Shown here in pieces: positions 45,026 through 56,431 of a stretch of 64,000 bases of DNA. The position numbers and the translations under genes were made by a program. The notes under the pieces are model-generated. The model was not told the DNA's origin, did not search any database, and saw nothing but the letters and a program-made list of their open reading frames with translations. The DNA lies in contig NC_060251.1 of the NCBI RefSeq assembly GCF_921293095.1, forward strand, positions 58,917,585 through 58,981,584, read 5' to 3'. Source of the stretch: Ischnura elegans. Taxonomy: Eukaryota; Arthropoda; Insecta; Odonata; Coenagrionidae. Every line of letters begins with the position of its first letter. Position 1 is the first letter of the stretch.

Positions 45026-45766
45026 AGAGCGGGGAGGGTACGCCGGCGGCCTTCACCCTTATTCATCAATTTAGTCACAGCTGTCGGACAATACCGGAAT
45101 AGAAATGCATAACCTAAGTTCCCAAACCTTCATAGCCATTCGAGAGGCGTCTTCAAGACCGTAGTCTCCTTTCCTGCGTGCGCAGGTCTAAAATTATTTC
45201 ATAACTTCTCTAAAAGTTGGTAACATCGATTTGTTTAACGCCGACGAGGCGCCAAATAAGGGACAAGTCGTCCCACTACGCATCGCTTTTTACCTTCTAC
45301 CATCCTCTGATTATATTATCAAAGATAAACGACCTCCTAGCAGCATGCGCGGGATGAATTTTGCTGTATTAGAGGCGTGGGAGGGGGAGAAGCGAGCGTG
45401 GAGGGGAAGGGATCGGCCTGCGGCACTGGTATCCGCGACGCTGCGTGGGCGTTGGAATATTTTCTTCGCGGCCGCGGACTCAAATTAGGCATTTTGTGGC
45501 TAAACGGTGGCAGATACGTCAAAATGCACGAAATTTTTGCCCTGTAAGGGCAGTAACTCGGCAAAATCTATAGGGAATGACCATAAAATATTGTATTTTT
45601 CGAATTTTGACCCTCCCCCCCTAAATTGTATTTGAGCGAGGGTCAGGGGTTCACGTACAGGTCTCAAATTTTTCAGGCCTTATTTTTGATCGGTCCCACA
45701 ACTTTTTTTCATTGGGCCAGATCGATTTGAAAAAAATCGATTTTTGCGATCCGCCCTAGTATACAG

Positions 45767-48168
45767 TCTTAGTTGGAGGGAAGAATGCAAAAAAAAATGC
45801 TTCAAGGGGAGATATGGTAGTATGCGGGTTGGCTACACTGTTGAAGGAATTCTTCTCGAGTTATCCACCGGTTGAGATTCTCCATGGCCGACGTTTCCAA
45901 GTTCGACTCGGGCCTCAGTGCAGATGAGAGGTCACCCAGACCGGAAATTGCGTTTCATTTGAAGAATTGGGTTGATGGAAGGGATAGGTAAGGTAGGACG
46001 AAAAAAATTCTTCCCCAGTCACCCATTCTCTTGAAATGTTAAAATGAGAAAACTAAACGGTTATCGCCCACTTTTTAAGAGTTGGTGACGTCAAGTAATG
46101 TTCGCGTCATTAACTCGTTTAGGGAGAATAACACATTGAGGGATGGAATAGCTTACAAAAGTGAAAACCGCAATGAACCAAGCAGGGTCGATGCGGGTGG
46201 CGGAGGAATAGCTGAAAAGTGGTAACCCGCTCGGCATGAGTCCATGATTTCATCAACTTATTTTCGCAAGGGTTAAGGGCTTCGATTTTTCGTCGCGAAT
46301 AAATCGAGATGTAGGTGATGGATAGAAAATAATGAATATACGGATCTCTTTATTCTTCTAACTCTATCATGATGGAAAAAAATAATTTGTGAAAGTGGCC
46401 ATCAGAGGAGGCAACTGACAACTTAGGTCAACTGCTCTCTACGTGAGGGTTGGGAAAAGAGGATGGAGAGAAACCCAGCGTCGTGAAAGGTGCCTGAAGG
46501 ACCACGGCTAAATCTTCCATCCGAACAGCTCAAGAAGTAGGTGAAGAATCGAAAAACGAAAAAATACGTGCCGATTCATTTACCTCGTGTTGTTATACAC
46601 GCTTTCTTGCTTGTTTGTGTGTTTGTTCTTACGGATAAAATCTCGCAACACAAAGTCCAACCACTTCCTAATTAGTTAGGCGCTGAAATTTTCAGGAGCT
46701 GAGAACTGGATGAAAATGCAATGTTCTTACACTTTTACCATAATGGAAACAGTATCTCGAGTAATATTTAGAAATAAAAATTAAATACGGAGATTATCTC
46801 CAAAAATGGCCACCGAAATCCAATGGAGGCACTGCTATCATTAGAGTTGTCATGAGGTACCTTCAAAAGAACGAACGTCCACCGCTTAACGTGTTTTTTT
46901 ATGAAAAAATATATTTTTTATATTGTAATGTTAATTCAAACTCTATCACAATCGAAAATTAAAACTGGTGAACCACCCAATGGTTGTGGGAGATATCGGG
47001 ACCAAAGTTCAACCACAGAAAGAGATGTCTTTTCACAAAGAGTACAACCCCTTTCCCACCGGTGTTCCAAGTGAAAGAACGTGAACAGAAAGCGGTGCTC
47101 GAAAAAAGGGGTGCACTAAACTGGATACGGAAGGGAGAGCAACGAAGAACTCGGGATTAATCGCACGAGTGAAGTTGAAAGGCTGGAAATGCAGAGGGGA
47201 AGCCGGGGTGCGTAGGGTTACCAGGCAGATAATCGTTTCTTTCTTCCACTAACCCTCTCCGCGCAGGGCAGAAAGGAAACGGAGCCGCAATAATATTGTC
47301 TTACACTGACATGATGAATATTTCCACTCACTAACTTGGCGTAACAAATGGGACTAATCCCTGTATGTGTCAAGCGTCAAGGGAATCCCCTAAAAGTAAT
47401 TAAAATAAGAGCCATTTGGTGATATTAGAGAACATTGAAACACATAAGACAAACAGTTTTCGTTGAAAGAGGTAATCAAATGTAGGAAAAAGCTGTCGAG
47501 GGGATCACTATGTTAAGAATATTAAGTTAAAAGACGTGGTCGTTGAGGAAAGAAGATTGTGATCTGCATCAAAGCGAGTATTATTCCAAAAATCAAAGCT
47601 CAGACAAAAAAATATAAACGAATTTAGAGGATGTTTTAACGGACACGACAATCTTTATAGTATTAACAGGGAGTTGTTCCAACCCAACCAGTGAAGAACG
47701 ATAAAACCGCGTGTTATTGAGACGAATTTGAGAAATACTATGCGAGATTTGCAAATTTCTCCGGGAATATAATTTATAGCATAGAATGCAGAAAAGTTAA
47801 AACATGACAAAGTTCTAGGCATTATCTACCAGTGATTGAACGTACACGTTCCGATGAACTTCGTCTGTAACAATATATCGTGTGTCATTTGTTATAAATA
47901 CGGAGTAGGCACGAATTTCTATTTCGTTGCACAGCTTAAATTGGCTAACATTAAAACGGGTGATTTTGTTATTAGAACACAGGTTTTCATAAAAAATATG
48001 AAAAACATTCCATTATCTTCAAAGAGAAAACCTCAAAGGTACCTACTCATCCCGCTCTGCCTCAAGCGAAGGGACTCGTGAACCAGAGCTTCCCGATTGG
48101 TCGTAGATTTAAATGCCCAGATGATCTAATCTGATAGCCGTACTATTCATTCATTAGTATTCTACCGA
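45767..48168. other. no gene recognised; one partial ACGTTTC-family repeat
   Basis: Near 45850-45905 TTCTTCTCGAGTTATCCACC and GGCCGACGTTTCCAAG resemble one arm of the palindromic repeat family. The remainder shows no supported gene. Confidence 0.4.
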
Positions 48169-48882
48169 TTAAGGTAGGTTTCCATGGAGTATTCGAGAAG
48201 CGATCTGGGAGCCTCCCTTTCCTTCCAGCACTGCCTTCTTTAATTCACTGTAAGGCCTACTCTCTTTCAATCTATCTAAAAAACCTATTCTTTTCCTTCC
48301 CCTCCCTCGTTTACCTAACATTCTACCCTCCAACACCATTTTCAGCATCCCCTCACCACTAAGCACTAACTCCATCCATACCTTCTGTCTCCTGCGTATC
48401 TCATCTAAAAGCTGCCTCTCCTCGCCAACCATATCCAGCACTTCGTCGTTCCTTTTCCTCTCCGTCCATTTCACCCTCTCCATTCTTCTCCATACCCACA
48501 TCTCGAATGCCTCCAATCTTCTCTCGTCTTCTTTCCTCAGTGTCCATGTTTCGGCACCGTAGAGAGCTACGCTCCAAATCAAACTCTTCACTAACCTTTT
48601 CTTTAAACTCTTACACAACGATCCTCTCAGAAGCTCCTTTCTGTTCATGAACGCCTCCTTCGCTAATGCTATTCTCTTCCTGATGTCCTTACTACTGTAT
48701 CCGTTTTCCTCTAACGTACTGCCTAAATAGTTGAATTGCTCAGCCTGCTCAAGTTTTTCACCACCCACCTTTATCTTGAGTCTCACATTCCTCGCTCGTG
48801 ATGCTTTACAAAACCGCATAACCTTAGTTTTCTTGTGATTAATCCTCATCCCATACTCCTCTATAGGAATAAAAATAAACAC
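48169..48882 (-). mobile_element. non-LTR retrotransposon 3' fragment, open RT C-terminal frame (237 codons)
   Basis: The open frame encodes the part after the RT catalytic core: YGMRINHKKTKVM, EQFNYLGSTLEENGYSSKDI, LIWSVALYGAETWTLRKED, and a basic tail around RRMERVKWTERKRNDEVLDM and GKRGRGRKRIGFLDRLKES. These blocks are standard in arthropod endonuclease/RT LINEs. It is 5'-truncated and lacks the catalytic motif, so it is not autonomous. It has no stop or frameshift, so it is fairly young. Confidence 0.85.
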
Positions 48883-49996
48883 TGCATTCTCCCTTCATAT
48901 TGGCTAGACGAAATAACATTCACTATGCTAATTACGACACCGACTCGAGTTACGTCGCTTGAGGTGGTTGTGAACAAGCAAACGCTCTCAACAAGTTCAC
49001 AACTCAAATTCAAGTAATTATGCGTCGTCATCTACTCAAATAAATTTCTTTTTTGCAACGCTGATTTGGGATATTTTTTCAAAATGATATTTATTTTCAG
49101 AGCAGAACATGGTATGTTTATTCTTTTCTTCGCTCTTATAGGTTATCCTAGAGCGTAATAAACATTCATTCATTTATAAGTTTAAGAGTCACCGGAAACC
49201 ACAATGCTTGGGCGGAGCAAAAGCATACAGGAGGGACAAATATCGTGCCATCCTTATTCTAATCCTCGAGGCAAGTGGGAAAGGAAGGGTGCTACAGTAC
49301 CATTTCATTACCCTGGGATGATACATATTGTCGACTGCAGCGCCTCTCTAGCACCCTCTTAAAGGGATCGGGTTCTGGAGAGTGCGGGCTTCAAATCCCC
49401 GGCGAGCAGATCGTGTTCCCGCCGGCGCCGGTCATCTTCTAGCAGGGGAACCAGGCGATACACTTGGGTGCCTTGAGGAGAAGACCCGATAGCCAGCTAT
49501 GCGTTGGCCTAAGCCCCTAGGTGCCATTCGTTCGGAGGAGGCTAAAGCCATGGTCGGGTTTCCCTCTACCCTTATTCGCTTCCCCCAGGGATCACACCCT
49601 CGAAAAGTATAGAAACGACTACAACCGTGTGACGAAAGAGTCAATGTTTCCGAAAAGTCGATGCCATCTCGATCACGCATACGCAATAAGAAAATAATTT
49701 CAAAATCGTGTATTCAACGGAAAATTAAGAGGACGCATAATTGCTGCTTGAACGATCTTTTTTGGTGACACAATTTCTCTCTCTTAAAACTTACGATATC
49801 GTCTTGAAATTCTCAAGGTACATCAATTAGATTGCTATTATAATTTGCCTGCATCTTTAATTTGATAACTTTACATTTGACCTAGTAATTATTTTATCAG
49901 CAGTATTTGTTAATATTTGAGGTAAAAGCATGTTTTGAACAGGATTTACTCTAATGAAGAATCTGAGTTTTTTCCGGTCAATGACTTGAATGTAGT
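48883..49996. other. no gene recognised
   Basis: Includes a B-box-like GGGCTTCAAATCCCCGG near 49387, hinting at a tRNA-related repeat remnant, but no complete tRNA or SINE can be drawn. Confidence 0.35.
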
Positions 49997-50004
49997 CTTT
50001 TCGG

Positions 50005-50269
50005 CAGCGGCGTAGCCAGGAATATGCTTTGAGGGAAGGGAGGGGGAGGGGAGAACCTGTAGGGCGACCCCTCATAGACAACGGGGATTCCCGGAAAATT
50101 TTTGAAATATGACATGCCTGGAAATACATTTTACCTCATTTTGTCACTTACAATTAAACTTTAAACAGATGCAGTTACTGTATATCAAAACTAGAAAATT
50201 GTTTTCAGTATTTTTTTAAATTTCTCTGAGGCTTTGGAGGGGGATTTATCCCCCATATTTACGCCACTG
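50005..50269. mobile_element. hAT-type MITE, CAGYGGCGTA family (265 bp)
   Basis: Ends CAGCGGCGTAGCCAGG and, read inward on the right, CAGTGGCGTAAATATGG. Flanks CTTTTCGG (49997-50004) and CTTCTCGG (50270-50277) match at 7 of 8. Related by its ends to 32631-32892. Confidence 0.8.
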
Positions 50270-50400
50270 CTTCTCGGGATTCCAACCGGGTTAAGGTCTC
50301 CGGGTAAAGTTGTAGGCCGACGTTTCGATGGGAGACTTTCCAAACATCTTCAGGATGGAAACAACCCGGATTCAATTCCTGGGAGAAGCCTTTGGTGACC
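50270..50400 (+). repeat. single-arm ACGTTTCGA-family repeat
   Basis: Contains TTCTCGGGATTCCAACCGGG, GGCCGACGTTTCGATGGGAG and ACATCTTCAGG in the order seen in the palindromic copy 50632-50935. The preceding hAT MITE inserted into its CTTCTCGG. Confidence 0.6.
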
Positions 50401-50631
50401 TCAAAAAGTCCTCGGAGTTGAAGGTGATCCAGTAAAAGGAACTCGTCGGCCTACCCTCAATTTGTGGAATAAACCCCTCTGGCTTAGTCCGAGGTGAGTT
50501 ATACCCTCAACTACCCAAGTAAACTCCGCATTGAAGCACCAAGTGATTCACCAAGTGATCATACCGTTACCGCGAGTAGAATAATCAATTATTTACCTTG
50601 TACTTCAATTTAAAGAGACATGAATCAACTG

Positions 50632-50935
50632 TTGCAGTGAAGTTTTCTCGGGTTTCACACAGGGTCAGGTCCTCCATTTCTCCTTCCAACGTTTCGATGA
50701 GCAACTCCCCCATCGTCTTCAGGGATTCAGGAATCCAATACCAATCCCTCTAAATCTCGGGGTATATATACATAATTATTATTACATATATCATGTATAT
50801 ATACCCAGAGATTTTGAGGAATTGGTATTGGATTCCTGAATCCCTGAAGACGATGGGCGAGTTGCTCATCGAAACGTTGGAAGGAGAAATGGAGGACCTG
50901 ACCCGGTGTGAAACCCGAGAAAACTTCACTGCAAT
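50632..50935. repeat. near-perfect palindrome, 142-bp arms, ACGTTTCGA family
   Basis: Arms 50632-50773 and 50793-50935 are reverse complements with only a few mismatches, separated by a 19-bp AT-rich loop. Each arm reads TTCTCGGGTTTCACAC, GGGTCAGGTCCTCC, CCAACGTTTCGATGAGCAAC, CATCGTCTTCAGGGATTCAG, then GTATATATAC. Confidence 0.85.
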
Positions 50936-53900
50936 TGTTCGCCGGGAAAAAACCAAAAATTATATGAATCAACTATACTTCTTTCTCCACCGGGGATTCA
51001 CATTTTGCCTACGTGAGACTTTCCGCAAAAAAGTTCGTGCCCATTTTATGCGGAATTCAGTTATCGTTTATACAGCCAATAGATGTCCGGGCACATTTAT
51101 AAATCCAGATAATGGACTATATATTGAGTAATTCCGAAATTATAAAATTACTGAGACTAGAAATCGCCTCAAAGTTCGAAATCTAAAAAAAAGTCTGGTA
51201 CAGAATTTCTTACTACCTTGCGGAACGTTGATACTAGATTAATTCAAGACATATTCCAATAGATGTCAAGGAATCAAGGTCATTCATCCAGATTTTGAAA
51301 TACAGCCTTCGGGAAAGTGTAGATTACGCATGCTATCGACATCTTGACATTTATGAATTAATCGACATTATGATACCGGATTTCCTGAGGTAGATTAGCG
51401 GTAATTTCTATGGCGCGGAATTACCACTGTAATTCATTGTGGCCTCTCGAAATAGTTACACACGGCTAAAACTCGAAAACCATACAGAATTAATCATTTG
51501 GTTAATCACTGTCGATTACACACATTGTGTTGAGACTCCAGGAACCAGGATGCTTTCACCGAATATGAACAGAACGGTAGGTTAATGAACAGCCCTCTAA
51601 GCCGGTAGAGGTTCTCGAAAATGACCGTCCACGCTAATAAATTCATTGCTCGAGCTATTGAGGCACTCGGTGTGAATTAAACAGTAACATCAGCTCTGGC
51701 CCCGCATTATCTATGCCACCCCGTTTCAATTAGCATGCAGCTCGCGTGGCTGGCGAAAATTCAGGGGAAAGATCCGATCACCTGCCAATCGAACGAATAT
51801 TGTTAATTACTACCTACTTAAAAAAGTAATAATTCGTCTTTATTGGAAGACTTTGGGACTAGATAGTCCCATATTCCATCCAACTCCTCGTCATGCATGA
51901 AAGATTTACAAAGAAATGCCTTGTCAAATTAATCTCGAAATTAAATGCAGCCAAATTAGATAAAAAGAAACAGAGAAGTATGCTTGAAAACATAAATAAT
52001 TCGAAGTGAACAATGTTACATTTACCAAGCGTAAAAAGGTGAGAAAAAACGTGGAAAAAAACCTAAGGATGTTGACTTTCGTTGTAATCGTAAAAAAAAA
52101 ACTCACAGCAGGAAAACACCCACACAATAAGGGGGTTGCGAGAAACCTGCGAAAATCTTCTGAGAAAGAGTAAATACGGATAAAACAAATACAAGAAAAT
52201 TTCACTTCTTCGAGCCATCAGGCTCAAAATACGTCTCGAGTTGCCGGATACAAACACTTATAAAAAGTCACTACTCAGATGCATTCACACTATTAGGGCG
52301 AGGTCAAGGTCGTATTCAAGCGAATAATCGCGGACTAGTCAGTGTCGTACCTATACCAAAAGGAATTTACGCATTGAAGGAATAAGTGCGAATATTCCAC
52401 TATGGATAAATCATTTTCCCGACCGAGGTTCGAATCCCGCATCTCCCAAATTAGCCCATTCATGCTCTCTGGTGGTATTGTATGCCTTGAAGCATAAACC
52501 ATATTACTCTCTATAGATAGCAAAACTTTACTAACCTTTTATGCCAACAAAAAATACTGATCTATGGCGAATAATAGAAACTTTTTTCAAGAAAGAAACT
52601 TTTTGAAGAAAATTTTGTAAAGCGCTGATGATTGATGGATTATAATGACTGAATCCGATGCAAATGATGCATTAAAATGACTGGGACGGTATATGTTTAT
52701 ATACTTTGTATTTCCCCTGTAATTTTGTTGCTGGGAAAACTATAAAATCAACAAATGAATGAATAAATTTCAATTTTGGGCCTCAGGGAACGACCCCATT
52801 CTCAACAAAAATAACACTAAGCGAACAGCAGAAGGAACAGAGGGGAAATCTTACTTTTGGGGGCTCAGGAGAAGAGGCTTTTGGGATTTGATCGCCTTGA
52901 AGTGCTTCCTTGCGCATTACATCAAGTGAAGGCGAGGGGGAGACCGCAAGGGGCATTATTACTGGTTAGTGGTTGTTCCCCTTCCTATGAGAATACGTGT
53001 CCCATTCGCCAGACACAGGCGGCCAGCAAAACCCAAGCGGATTGAACGATCAATTCAAGGGCGAGGAATTAGGGTTCGATTCCGTCCGGTATTCGTAGAA
53101 CTGACGCACCGCACGAAACATGCGTCGCTTGCCGTCTTCATTTCTCGATTAGAACGGGCTACGAACAGCTTCAGACCGACTCTGACCATCGAAGTATTCC
53201 GATGATTACCCGTGGCTAACTCTCACTAAAGCACGATAATTTTTTTTCGACCCCCTTCAAGGAGTGGGAAAAAAATCACGGCAGCAGCGGGGTAAAGCCC
53301 TTCCCTGCCACATAAGATGTTTCGGGTTCGAAGCAACCTGGGTAGGTTGCCCCTATCCAGGGCATGGATATTAGTGTACGTTTAATAGTTAAGTTTAAAA
53401 AAAAACTATTTACAAGGCCAATTTTGCTGTGTTCGGTGGTTCAGGAAACAATAGATAAAAATAAATAAAGGGATCCAATCACTGAGTGGTAAGAGGTCGT
53501 AATACTCCCTCTCAACCGGTCAAATTTTGTCTTTTTCGTGATGGATGACTGATTTGAAACTTGCCTTATCATCTCGAAAGTTTACGATTTTAAAGAGTAA
53601 AGTTTAGTCAGCATTTTTCCGTTTCTCAAATATGAAAATGTCACGCGTGACAAAAAAACGAGGAAAAATTTTAGGATTTTAGATTAAGAAAAATACTTTC
53701 TTGATTTTACTAATATTCCCCAAAAATTTCAAGAAGATAGCGTAATTTTTGAAGCGGGAATTATTAGGTACAACACCTAGAAACCACAAAAAATAGTTTC
53801 CCTCCAGTAACCCTAGCGTGTTTTCTAAGAAATCGCATTGCATGTCATTCTGTAATACACAGGGTTAAAATAGTTCATGAGCAGTCTCACATCCACGTAA

Positions 53901-55812
53901 TTCCTACTCCGGCAAGCCCTGACATTTGGCAAAAGAGTAACGGTAATGTTCAAAATCATAATCTGTAAAAATCACTTCTATTTCCTTCCTGGTCTTTCTA
54001 GAACCTGGTTTCTACACGATCTCAGCTGTCGCAATCAGGGTTGATTCAATAAGCATCACGTCACCAAAACAAACTAAAGACCATGGCAGACTGGACGAAT
54101 ACAAAATTTCTTTGGTGAAGCCAAAGAATGTAAATTTGGAAGTATTCGGTGGGAAACCCTTAAATGTCAAATCTTTTATTTTACTTGTGACTTTAGGATA
54201 TGACTTGGATTCTGAGTATGATTAAGATTAAATTTCAGGAAAATATGACTAAAAGGCTTTTGTTCCTACATAAGAAAAGAGACATCATCACCAGGTGTAA
54301 CTTAACACCTTATCATCTTGGTATGAACGCAATATCAATACTAATCTATTAAAATTTACAATAAAAAATAGTTTACACATTTCCTGGAAAAGCCTTCATC
54401 GTGAAATGGCCATTGATGGCTAAAGAGCAGTGATAATCACAAAGTATCAATAAGACCAGCTCATGATAGAACAGCTATCTCATTATTGTAATTGTAGTGC
54501 ACGTCAAAGAGAAAGCACTTTATGAACCTCTCCGTCCAAATGGTCTTTATAAATTTGACATTTCGCTATTAAAAAAATCTTTTTTTATTCAACTACTGAA
54601 TTTTCACGGTCAAAATTGAGCTAAAAGATGAACATTCGAGAAAAACTGGTAAATGAACGTAACACAGTACTTTCAATTTAAAATATGAATGAGACAAATT
54701 GCCTAGCTTAAGAGTTCAAAGAATCGCTTTTTCCTCCCATAATTATGCGGAATATTCTACAAAATATAAAATCACATTAAAATTTACGCCTCAATTTTGA
54801 GATTAAAACTATCAAAATCACCTCCATTCGATGATTACGAAAATCATAATTGAATTTTCACATCGCCGTCGGCATTCGTCCTTTTAATCCTCTTAATTTT
54901 AAATGTCATCCCGCGCACCGGAAATAAACTTCCCTGCCCACGTCCCATGCCCTTCAACATCCCGCCTGGATCGAAGGGCTTTTCCATCCGGTAATTTCAT
55001 GCGTTGCCGCCAGGGGTGTGCGAGTCCTTCAGCGCTAACGATGCTAAATACGTTCCGCTTATTCATTTTCCTACCTCCAGATGACACGACATGGCTTCTG
55101 GCTACATTAAATTTGTCCAAAGACCCAACCCTAGATGATAGAACCACCGCTGCGATGAAAAACTGGATAGTGCAGTCGAAGGATGCCTATGTAAATTCAG
55201 AAATAGGGTAAAAACTGCCCGAACGACCACCAATACATGTCGGCCTCCTCTATAGGCGACCAATTTTCCCTAGAACCAAGCGTATTTATCACATTAACAT
55301 AAAATATTCCACTTCTTTTCATCACATCCTCAAATAGCATTTGTGAATTTGCGTGGCCTAGTTCTCATTCATTAACCGTATGTTTTAAAGTCAAGTTTAT
55401 ACGGCGAAGTATGCGGTTCCACGTCAATACTTAAACGGCTATTTCTTAAATGTTTTGCATTGTATAAAAAATAACAATCAAAGCTATAGTAAAAATAATA
55501 TCCAATTCGGCTTTAGCGGATCGAAGTCATTCAGAAATAGTTGTTTAAGTATATTTTTATTTTTTGACCATTCAATCACTTAAATAATTTGGCATGATAA
55601 AAGTAACTATCAAAGATCAAACAAAAATAGCGGCAAATTCGGCTTATGCGGATCAAAAACGTCATGAAAAAATCGTTTCAGACAAGAATAAAGTTGAAAA
55701 ACTATCGAGTTGATTGAAAGTAAAATATTCTGAAGTTCGCAAGTTGAAGCTACTGTTGCAAACGTGGTAGTTAAATATTTCTCATACCTCCCATGAGTCG
55801 GTTTCATCACAT
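50936..55812. other. no gene recognised
   Basis: Long AT-rich stretch. There is a B-box-like GGTTCGAATCCC at about 52429 without an acceptor stem. Short frames at 52857-53205 and 54903-55211 are in slightly more GC-rich DNA but show no domain or splice logic that I can support. Confidence 0.4.
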
Positions 55813-55925
55813 TCGGTTACGGAACGCCACTATATGAACTGTCGCGCTTACGAAATAGTCAGTTACGAATTATCTGGTTACCAATTGTCACGGTTACGAA
55901 ATGTCGTGGTTACGAACTGCCTCGC
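55813..55925 (+). repeat. degenerate tandem repeat, about 16-17 bp unit, six copies
   Basis: Successive units read CGGTTACGGAAC, GCTTACGAAATAG, AGTTACGAATTAT, GGTTACCAATTGT, CGGTTACGAAATGTC and GGTTACGAACTGC. The shared core is GGTTACGAAWTGTC. Confidence 0.65.
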
Positions 55926-56295
55926 TTGAAAAGCCGTGACAGGTTAAAGCAAAATAACTCCTTGTTTGTTTCCCTCATTTATGGGCCAGCTAGCTCAATT
56001 TTTTCCAACCCCACACCCCATAGGCCTCTCATTTAACCACTAAAAGTACCGCTGCCCACTCGAACGGTAATTTCCAAAATAAAAAAAAGTAACCAAGGGT
56101 GAGAATTAACTTGATAACATTGTAACCTTGGTGGACCACTTTTGACCTTTAAGCGAGGAATTATAACAGGCAGCCAGGAAAGTAATCCACTTAACCTTCT
56201 CAGGCGCGACCGCAGGATTTTTCAAGAAATAACGATGGTCTAAAGAGAGGAAAATTCCGAAGATACCTCCATCTTCAAATATCTTTGATCAAGAG

Positions 56296-56423
56296 CAGTG
56301 GCGAATACAGAATATGAACAAGGGCTGCAGGGGGACCTCCTCTCTTGTATATATTCGACAACTGAACAAAATTACCATTTCATCTAATGTAAGCTGAATA
56401 GCACCTCTATGGATCCGCCACTG
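56296..56423. mobile_element. hAT-type MITE (128 bp)
   Basis: Ends CAGTGGCGAATACAG and, read inward on the right, CAGTGGCGGATCCATAG. Flanks ATCAAGAG (56288-56295) and ATCACAAG (56424-56431) match at 6 of 8. Confidence 0.65.
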
Positions 56424-56431
56424 ATCACAAG

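Larger units (their letters stand above)
42459..45758. mobile_element. 3.3 kb fold-back hAT-type element with 733-bp nearly identical arms
   Basis: A perfect 8-bp duplication GTATACAG (42451-42458, 45759-45766) flanks ends TAGGGCGGATTGCAAAAATC and TAGGGCGGATCGCAAAAATC (right end read inward). These fit the hAT end rule (YARNG). The arms 42459-43191 and 45026-45758 have exactly equal length and look near-identical, giving the same translated frames on opposite strands. The centre, 43192-45025, has no transposase frame. It holds a palindromic repeat (43733-43857) and a diverged second copy of part of the arm (44851-45025). The high arm identity suggests recent insertion or gene conversion. Confidence 0.83.

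Noticed and set aside
42653-45564. Matching frames MPSYCPY... and MFNADEA... on both sides as a duplicated gene
   Set aside because: They lie wholly in the inverted arms of the hAT element, show no domain and overlap each other on opposite strands.
52425-52445. GGTTCGAATCCC box-B-like motif as a tRNA gene
   Set aside because: No acceptor stem, A box or anticodon arm could be drawn around it; at most a SINE remnant.
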